Shown piece by piece: positions 15,416 to 20,603 of a stretch of 20,603 bases of DNA. Both the position numbers and the translations under genes were made by a program. Each line of letters begins with the position of its first letter. Positions within the stretch are counted from its first letter, which is position 1. Source of the stretch: Candidatus Gastranaerophilales bacterium (GTDB lineage: Bacteria; Cyanobacteriota; Vampirovibrionia; Gastranaerophilales; Gastranaerophilaceae); assembly GCA_910587245.1 (NCBI GenBank), contig CAJULX010000032.1:1-20603 (forward strand). The letters are read 5' to 3'. The notes beneath the pieces are model-generated. The model was given only the letters and a program-made list of their open reading frames with translations. It did no database searches and had not been told where the DNA came from.

Positions 15416-15421
15416 ATTATA
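15416..15421 (-). promoter_or_regulatory. Candidate -10 element of the phosphohexomutase gene
   Basis: TATAAT on the minus strand within TGATGATATAATAG, about 40 bases before the ATG at 15375. No good -35 is seen 17-18 bases further upstream. It is divergent from the plus-strand element at 15460-15465. Confidence 0.42.
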
Positions 15422-15459
15422 TCATCATTTTTTTCGTTTTGTTTTTTTGGAAAATATTG

Positions 15460-15465
15460 TATAAT
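15460..15465 (+). promoter_or_regulatory. -10 element of the response-regulator gene, probable leaderless start
   Basis: TATAAT with TTG directly in front, ending exactly 7 bases before the ATG at 15473; transcription would start on or next to the ATG. There is no Shine-Dalgarno sequence in the interval. The same spacing is seen at 10779-10771 on the other strand. Confidence 0.48.
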
Positions 15466-15472
15466 AACAGAT

Positions 15473-16378
15473 ATGGCAAACGAGATAGTTTTAACAAAAG
15501 AACAGCTTTTTAATTTAATTAAAATTTCAGGAATTGATGCAAACCCTGATTTAGCCGATGAAAATACCGTATCGAAAGCATTAATTGCAATTGAGAGGAA
15601 ATTAAACTTTTTTAATTATCCTTTAAGTTTCTTTACGGCAGAAAACTTGAATGTTTTAATTGTGGATGATATGGAATTATCAATATTCCAGCTTACTTCC
15701 ATGCTGAAAAAAATCGGGATGAATGTTTATGTTGCAAGAAATAAGGAAGAGGCAATTTCGGAATTTAAAAAGAAGCATTTTGATTATTTAATTGTTGACC
15801 TGTTTCTGCCTGATGCACAGGATGGTTTTGCCGTTGTTGAAGAAGCAAATAAGCTTAAAAACGAAGAAAATAAAAATTTCAAAATGCTTGTTGTTTCAGG
15901 AACCGATGATAAGCAGATGGTGCAGAAATGCTACTCTTTAGGGGTGGATGAATTTATTCCGAAGCAGCCTGATTGGCATGAAAACGTTATGAAATTTATT
16001 TCAAATTCGGTTTCAAAAACAAGCAGCGAAGAATTTCAAAAATATTATATCAATGACGATATCTGCGTTTTATCAATTTATAAAATCAACCATAAAACAT
16101 ATATTGATAACATTGTAAAAGAAGTAAACACGGATGTTTTAACGGGAAAACCCAATATTATATTCAATATGGAGCATGTGAAAATATTTTCCGATAATTA
16201 TGCCGGAGTTTTTGCGGAAGTTTATAAAGCAACCGCACAAAAGAACGGTACATTTATTATCGTAAAACCGTCCGAAGATGTTTTGAAGGCTTTAAATTAC
16301 GTATTTTTAAACAATGTAATCCGTGTATTTGATACTATTGAAGAAGCTGTACAATATATTGAAATGAGCAGCAAGTAA
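15473..16378 (+). CDS. Response regulator: receiver domain fused to STAS-like domain
   Basis: Two-component output protein of 301 residues. The start is ATG 15473; the frame is open further upstream to 15356, but that part would overlap the divergent mutase start, is T-rich and low-complexity, and carries the -10 element. Residues 1-55 are a helical N-terminal region. The receiver (58-178) has the acidic pair Asp65-Asp66, phospho-acceptor Asp109 (L-I-V-D-L-F-L-P), Ser142 and Lys164, so it should be phosphorylatable. Residues ~195-298 match a STAS (anti-anti-sigma) fold: I-I-F-N-M-E-H-V, then F-S-D-N-Y-A-G, then G-T-F-I-I-V-K-P-S, ending D-T-I-E-E-A-V. In STAS antagonists the loop is usually D-S-S-G; here Ser240-Asp241 replace Asp-Ser. 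No kinase or sigma factor is adjacent. Confidence 0.85.
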   Translation: MANEIVLTKEQLFNLIKISGIDANPDLADENTVSKALIAIERKLNFFNYPLSFFTAENLNVLIVDDMELSIFQLTSMLKKIGMNVYVARNKEEAISEFKKKHFDYLIVDLFLPDAQDGFAVVEEANKLKNEENKNFKMLVVSGTDDKQMVQKCYSLGVDEFIPKQPDWHENVMKFISNSVSKTSSEEFQKYYINDDICVLSIYKINHKTYIDNIVKEVNTDVLTGKPNIIFNMEHVKIFSDNYAGVFAEVYKATAQKNGTFIIVKPSEDVLKALNYVFLNNVIRVFDTIEEAVQYIEMSSK

Positions 16379-16407
16379 AAGCTTGTTTTAATGTGCAATT
16401 ATTAACA

Positions 16408-19281
16408 CTATTGTATCGGCTTAATTTTTGCAATTTTCGGATCAAGAAGCCTTTTTCCGGATTCTTCAAATTCAATCTGTAAAAGACATCTGTTAGAATA
16501 TTTTACAACCTTTAAAATATTTCCCGTTCCGTATTTTTCATGAGAAACTTTCATGCCTTCGGCAAAATCATACCCGGGAATATCTTCATCCGCTTCATTG
16601 TTTTTAAAGATAGGAAGGGAAGATTGGGTGCTTTCTTCTTTATTTTTCAAAACATCTATATCGATTGATACGTTTTCATTAATTTGAAGCTTATTTTTCT
16701 TTTGAGCTGCAGGTTTTCTCGTTTCTTGTATAACTTCATCAAACCTTGCTTCAATTGATTTTTGAGCAAGTTCCTTTAAAGATACCGTATCTTCTTCATC
16801 CTGCAAAGCGGATTCTTCAGATGTTTCATCCGTATTTTCACTAAAATCATCTATTAAAAGATTCGGTTTTTCTTTAACAATAATTATGGCTTCATCAGGG
16901 TTAACTTTTTTAGGTGCGGCAGTCTGCGACTTTGCAGGTATGCTTTCTTCCTGCGTTTCAGGTAAATTTTCTGCCGGAATATTAGCCGTATTATCCGCTG
17001 AAACAGGAAGCTTCGTTTCGGTATCTGCAGGCACAACGGATGTCTTGTCGTCCGTATCGCCTGCAGGCATAATTGCCGTTTCTTCTTTATCTGCTACAGC
17101 AAGAGCCTTTTGAACGCTTTCCTGCTCAAGTACGCTGTGTGCTTCTTCTTTTAGGCTTTCAAGAGTTTCTTTTTCAGGCTCCTCTTTAACGGGAACTTCT
17201 TTTATCATCTCGGGCTCGGATGCGACAGGATTTACAGGCTGTTGTTCTTTGACATCCTGTTTTATAGCTGTTTCTTCCGCTTTATCTTCCTGTTTTACCG
17301 CTTCATCAGTATCTTTTGATTTTTTTTTTAAAGCATTGTCCGCCTCTATTTCAAGGCCTTTTTCAAGTTCTTTTTCAAGATTTTCATTATTAACGGCATC
17401 ACTTATCATTTCAGATGTTATAACTTCATCATTCTGCACTTCTTCCGTATTATCGGAATTTTGAGCAGGAGTATCAGCCGTTTCGGGGTTTACAAAATAA
17501 TCAAGTTCATCTTCATTTAAAGGAATTTCATTTTCTTCATTATTTTTAACGGAAATTTCTTTTATATATTCTTCGTCATTTTTAAGGCTCGCTTCAATGA
17601 GTTCAGCTACTTTGGCATCATCTGCAACAACGGATAATTCCTCTTTTTTTACTTCAGAGTGTTCTTTAATTATCTCTGCGGTTTCATCTTGGGTTACTTC
17701 TGCTATTTGTTCGATTGTTTCGGTTTCTGTAGATACTTCTTCAATTTCTGTTTCTTCTTCGGAAATTTCCGGTTCATTTTCAACAGGATTTTCATCTTTT
17801 ATTTCATCTTCAACAAGGGGAACATCCTGCAGTTCTTCGGCACTTTCCGCCTCTTCCCGTGTATCTTGAGTTTCTTCTTTACTTTCACCGTATCCCGGTA
17901 ATATTTCATTTATCGCAACAGCGTCACCGAGGCGCTTACGGTCATTTTGGATATGAACATTTTTAAGATCAAAATTGCCTTCCGCAAGCTCAACGGAAGT
18001 CATTTCTTCCAATTCAAGATTCAAATCAATGTAAATCTTTTTATCTTCAACCTTGTTAATATCTTCTTCATCAAAAATATAATTCTTAAGCGTGAACATA
18101 AAGTCCATTGTATCTTTACCAAATATTAAGAAAGATGAAGAATTTAGAGCCGCAATTTGATAATTTGCAAAACCAAAATCACGTCTCGGGTTTAAAGTTT
18201 TATAGAGTATATAATTTCTTGTAAATTCCATTACCTGCGGCATTTTAGCAAAACCGTAAGAAATGCTTGAGATTATATTTAATTTCGGATTTTGAAGGTA
18301 CAGATTATTGATAAATTCAGGGTTTGAATTGTTTTCATTCAGCCTTAAAAGCAAATAAGCATCAAAATCTTTTATCTGCCTTACGGTAAATTCCAAAAAT
18401 TCTCTGTGCCATTCCAGTTTTAGATTTGAAAAATCAATAATAACAATATTTTCTTTCTGCACAGCTTTTGAAATTGCCTGAAATTCTTTTTTAGAACGGC
18501 TGAAAAGCCCGTCGTTTGAATATCTTTTTAATCTGGTTAAAAGAAGGTGTAATTCAGGAACGGGGGTTGCCTTATACTGCTGTTCTATAACCTTGATAAA
18601 TCTCGGGAACGGAATATATTTGTCTTCTGTTGAATCTGAAAATTTCTTCAATTCAACAAACATATCTTCAAGCTCGCTTGTAGCTTCAGGGGATACCTCT
18701 CTTAAGGCTTTTTCCTGAATGTAATCAAGAGAGAAGCTGTCAAGGGGAAGTTTAAAATCTTCACGGGCTTTAATCCGTTTCGCATTTTTAATATTTAGAT
18801 TTCCGGTATAGTCAATAACTACAACTGTTCTATGCGATTTTAATTTCTGAGCTATATTTTCAAAAGCACAATTTACTTCATCAAGTTTATCCGCAAAAAC
18901 TACAGGATTATTATTGAAAAAATCAAGATTCACTTCAACAATTTTATTATTTTTGGCGGAAATTCCAAACGGAACGGTGATTTTATCAATATTTAAACAT
19001 TTTTCAATTTCTTCGGGTTTAATTTTTGCAATTTCACATTCTCTTGAAGGAGTGAAATTATCGTAGGGCACAACTTGAAAATCAGGTAAAATCCTGTATA
19101 CGAGCTTAATACCGGCAACGTTTTCTTCCTGATTAAATTTATCATCATAGATTTCAATAATCTGTGCCAGAAAATTATCTTTACCGTCCCTTACAATTAA
19201 AAAATCAGAAAGGCAGAGCCCGTCTGTTTTGGGGTTGAATATAAGTCTTATAGTGTCGTTTTTAGTCTGAATAACTCTCAT
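16408..19281 (-). CDS. HerA-like pseudo-ATPase with acidic linker and UvrD/PcrA-type Tudor domain
   Basis: 957 residues. The N-terminus (about 10-65) resembles a HAS barrel. Residues 100-400 follow the layout of HerA/DUF87 ATPases: V-V-V-I-D-Y-T-G (153-160), a helical section, L-L-L-T-R-L-K-R-Y then I-V-I-I-D-F-S-N-L (279-287) as the Walker B-like strand. Where HerA has G-x-T-G-S-G-K-S there is F-A-D-K-L-D-E-V-N (129-137), so no P-loop remains. Residues ~465-895 are a Glu/Asp-rich, probably disordered linker. The C-terminus (903-957) reads G-M-K-V-S-H-E-K-Y-G-T-G-N-I-L, then F-E-E-S-G-K-R-L-L-D-P, matching the Tudor-like tail by which UvrD/PcrA bind RNA polymerase. A DNA-repair or transcription-linked scaffold is inferred. 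The ATG at 19281 has only a weak GGA upstream. It converges with the response-regulator gene 29 bases away. Confidence 0.75.
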   Translation of the reverse strand: MRVIQTKNDTIRLIFNPKTDGLCLSDFLIVRDGKDNFLAQIIEIYDDKFNQEENVAGIKLVYRILPDFQVVPYDNFTPSRECEIAKIKPEEIEKCLNIDKITVPFGISAKNNKIVEVNLDFFNNNPVVFADKLDEVNCAFENIAQKLKSHRTVVVIDYTGNLNIKNAKRIKAREDFKLPLDSFSLDYIQEKALREVSPEATSELEDMFVELKKFSDSTEDKYIPFPRFIKVIEQQYKATPVPELHLLLTRLKRYSNDGLFSRSKKEFQAISKAVQKENIVIIDFSNLKLEWHREFLEFTVRQIKDFDAYLLLRLNENNSNPEFINNLYLQNPKLNIISSISYGFAKMPQVMEFTRNYILYKTLNPRRDFGFANYQIAALNSSSFLIFGKDTMDFMFTLKNYIFDEEDINKVEDKKIYIDLNLELEEMTSVELAEGNFDLKNVHIQNDRKRLGDAVAINEILPGYGESKEETQDTREEAESAEELQDVPLVEDEIKDENPVENEPEISEEETEIEEVSTETETIEQIAEVTQDETAEIIKEHSEVKKEELSVVADDAKVAELIEASLKNDEEYIKEISVKNNEENEIPLNEDELDYFVNPETADTPAQNSDNTEEVQNDEVITSEMISDAVNNENLEKELEKGLEIEADNALKKKSKDTDEAVKQEDKAEETAIKQDVKEQQPVNPVASEPEMIKEVPVKEEPEKETLESLKEEAHSVLEQESVQKALAVADKEETAIMPAGDTDDKTSVVPADTETKLPVSADNTANIPAENLPETQEESIPAKSQTAAPKKVNPDEAIIIVKEKPNLLIDDFSENTDETSEESALQDEEDTVSLKELAQKSIEARFDEVIQETRKPAAQKKNKLQINENVSIDIDVLKNKEESTQSSLPIFKNNEADEDIPGYDFAEGMKVSHEKYGTGNILKVVKYSNRCLLQIEFEESGKRLLDPKIAKIKPIQ

Positions 19282-19370
19282 CTATTCCGCTTTAAAATCC
19301 CATTTTTCACAAATTGCTAATAATATAGAATTTATTATACAACACATAAATTTATTGTAAAATATAATTC

Positions 19371-20303
19371 ATGAATGATTTTATTTTCAGCATAATAATT
19401 CCTCTTTACAATCAGGAAAAATATATTGAAAAATGCGTTAAAAGCGCATTAAACCAGGATTTTAAAGGCAAATACGAAGTAATTGTCGTAAATGACGGCT
19501 CAACCGATAACAGCGAAGAAATTTTAAAAAAATTCAACGATGACAAACTGAAAATTTTTAAGAATAAAAACGGCGGGCTTGCTTATTCAAGAAATTTCGG
19601 GAATTCAAAAGCGGAAGGAAAATATATTGTATACCTTGATGCGGATGACGAACTGCATACGGCTGCATTAAAAAATTTTTATAAAACAAATGAAAAATAT
19701 GACGCAGATGTTATCCTTGCGCCTTATTATGCCATAAGGGAGCACAGAGGAGATATTAAAGAATATTTTCCTTTAAAAAATTTAAAAGATAAAGAAGGAT
19801 ATATCAATATTCAAAACACAAACGGGGAAATTTTAAACGTAAATTTTGAAGCATGGGGAAAAGCGTATAAACGCGAATTTATTTTAAAAAATAATATAGA
19901 ATCCCCCATAATTCATCTTGCAGAAGACATCCCGCTTTTTTATAAGGCGCTTTTGGGTACAGATAAAATTCTTTTGTGCAAAGAACCTGTTTATTATTAC
20001 AGAAGAGGGCACAAAAAGCCTTATAAGAACGGCAAGTATAATCTTGTTGATGAAGTTATAAAAACAATTTTTGCAAGTGAAGAAATTGTTAAAAAATATG
20101 AAAATACTTGCAATTACAGTATTATAGAAAAATTTTACGCCCGAAATACCTTTAAAATTTGTCTTTTCTGGTATAAAAAGTTTAAAAACCTTGAAAACAG
20201 AGGGGATTTTTACAATTTTAGCATTAGGTATCTTAAAAAATTTAAACTCGCACAAAAGTTTAAAATAAAATCTTTTTTCAATAATCTGATTGATATTTTA
20301 TAA
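19371..20303 (+). CDS. Family 2 glycosyltransferase
   Basis: Transfers a sugar from a nucleotide-sugar donor, probably onto an envelope polysaccharide or glycan; acceptor and sugar cannot be read. The 310 residues start with the GT-A fold: F-S-I-I-I-P-L-Y-N (6-14), V-V-N-D-G-S-T-D (39-46), G-G-L-A-Y-S-R-N (68-75), and the metal-binding D-A-D motif in Y-L-D-A-D-D-E-L (90-92). A later E-D-I-P region (about residue 184) may supply the catalytic acid/base. The C-terminus is basic and aromatic, possibly membrane-surface binding. The ATG at 19371 is the only usable start before the first strand; it has no Shine-Dalgarno, and a TATAAT (19363-19368) ends only 2 bases before it. The gene is unusually AT-rich and stands alone. 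Confidence 0.92.
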   Translation: MNDFIFSIIIPLYNQEKYIEKCVKSALNQDFKGKYEVIVVNDGSTDNSEEILKKFNDDKLKIFKNKNGGLAYSRNFGNSKAEGKYIVYLDADDELHTAALKNFYKTNEKYDADVILAPYYAIREHRGDIKEYFPLKNLKDKEGYINIQNTNGEILNVNFEAWGKAYKREFILKNNIESPIIHLAEDIPLFYKALLGTDKILLCKEPVYYYRRGHKKPYKNGKYNLVDEVIKTIFASEEIVKKYENTCNYSIIEKFYARNTFKICLFWYKKFKNLENRGDFYNFSIRYLKKFKLAQKFKIKSFFNNLIDIL

Positions 20304-20330
20304 ATAAATTATCTTTTGAATAAAAATAAC

Positions 20331-20359
20331 TTGACAGTTTAGTATGTCTTGAATAACAT
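20331..20359 (+). promoter_or_regulatory. Sigma70-type promoter of the tRNA genes
   Basis: TTGACA (20331-20336), 17-base spacer, TAACAT (20354-20359), giving a start near 20366, about 48 bases before the first tRNA. The perfect -35 contrasts with the other promoters in the window, which show only a -10, and fits the strong expression expected for tRNA genes. Confidence 0.62.
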
Positions 20360-20413
20360 GGTTCTATTGAAATTGTGATTTGTTATGAAATTAACAAACT
20401 GCAAAATAAAAAT

Positions 20414-20485
20414 GCCGATGTAGCTCAATGGTAGAGCAACGGTTTTGTAAACCGTAGGTTGCGGGTTCGAGTCCCATCATCGGCT
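20414..20485 (+). tRNA. tRNA-Thr (anticodon TGT)
   Basis: A full cloverleaf: acceptor GCCGATG (20414-20420) with CATCGGC (20478-20484), D stem GCTC/GAGC, anticodon stem ACGGT/ACCGT with loop TTTGTAA and anticodon TGT at 20446-20448, and T loop TTCGAGT. The T stem (20461-20465 with 20473-20477) has three G-C pairs, one G-U and one C-A mismatch. The discriminator is T and CCA is not encoded. Confidence 0.95.
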
Positions 20486-20529
20486 AATTTTTAAAATTGA
20501 ACATTTAAAAAATTTTAAACATGGCATGT

Positions 20530-20601
20530 GCCCATGTGGCGCAGGGGTAGCGCACTCCCTTGGTAAGGGAGAGGCCACGAGTTCAAATCTCGTCATGGGC
20601 A
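20530..20601 (+). tRNA. tRNA-Thr (anticodon GGT)
   Basis: A full cloverleaf: acceptor GCCCATG (20530-20536) with CATGGGC (20594-20600), D stem GCGC/GCGC, anticodon stem CTCCC/GGGAG with loop TTGGTAA and anticodon GGT at 20562-20564, and a perfect T stem ACGAG/CTCGT with loop TTCAAAT. The discriminator is A and CCA is not encoded. It lies 44 bases after the other tRNA-Thr gene and is probably processed from the same transcript. Confidence 0.96.
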
Positions 20602-20603
20602 AA

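Noticed and set aside
15356..15472. 39-codon N-terminal extension of the response regulator
   Set aside because: T-rich and low-complexity, overlaps the divergent mutase start and includes the -10 element; the ATG at 15473 is the better start.
16370..16387. Small stem AGCAAG/CTTGTT after the response-regulator stop region
   Set aside because: Only six pairs including a G-U, overlaps the stop codon and has a short T-run; too weak to call a terminator.
17597..17869. Ser-rich plus-strand frames opposite the acidic linker
   Set aside because: Glu/Asp codons on the minus strand read as Ser/Phe on the other strand; no start signals or domain content.
19363..19368. TATAAT just before the glycosyltransferase ATG as a leaderless promoter
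   Set aside because: Only 2 bases separate it from the ATG, so the usual start site would fall inside the gene, unlike the 7-base spacing of the two accepted cases.
1..20603. CRISPR arrays, insertion sequences, phage genes or attachment sites
   Set aside because: No regularly spaced direct repeats, no transposase or integrase, and no terminal inverted repeats were seen. The tRNA genes show no duplicated 3' ends within the window.

Overview
The window is about 20.6 kb of AT-rich bacterial DNA with 13 protein genes and two tRNA genes. The best guess at source is a gut member of the non-photosynthetic Cyanobacteria relatives (Melainabacteria/Vampirovibrionia, probably Gastranaerophilales). This rests on the low G+C, an S-layer-homology (SLH) envelope protein of cyanobacterial type, and several lineage-restricted-looking proteins that share a short N-terminal leader ending in Phe-x-Gly. 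The assignment is inference; no rRNA is present to settle it.

Left part (1-3960): a plus-strand proteostasis operon, tig (5' end cut off) - clpP - clpX, continues after a 20-base gap into an exported SLH protein and ends at a strong hairpin terminator. Next, on the minus strand (3961-6906), is a pair of accessory genes: an ~809-residue protein with a long Gly/Ala-rich middle and a C-terminal domain carrying the signature residues of RelA/SpoT-type alarmone synthetases, followed by a 137-residue protein with an F-T-G leader. This pair is the most interesting item and could be an undescribed effector or toxin with its partner. Divergent from it is clpB (7099-9729), closed by a perfect-palindrome terminator.

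Middle part (9776-15375): minus-strand genes for an exported repeat protein with a C-terminal membrane anchor, a 686-residue internally duplicated membrane-associated protein with an F-T-G leader, a 181-residue protein with an F-G leader, and a phosphoglucomutase/phosphomannomutase. A 229-base gap (10781-11009) holds back-to-back promoter-like elements and a possible short plus-strand transcript.

Right part (15473-20603): a response regulator fused to a STAS-like domain, converging on a 957-residue protein that joins a HerA-like ATPase fold lacking its P-loop, a long acidic linker and a UvrD/PcrA-type C-terminal Tudor domain; then a family-2 glycosyltransferase and two tRNA-Thr genes (anticodons TGT and GGT) behind a sigma70-type promoter. 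At least two genes (9776-10771 and 15473-16378) lack a Shine-Dalgarno sequence and have TATAAT exactly 7 bases before the ATG, which suggests leaderless mRNAs.
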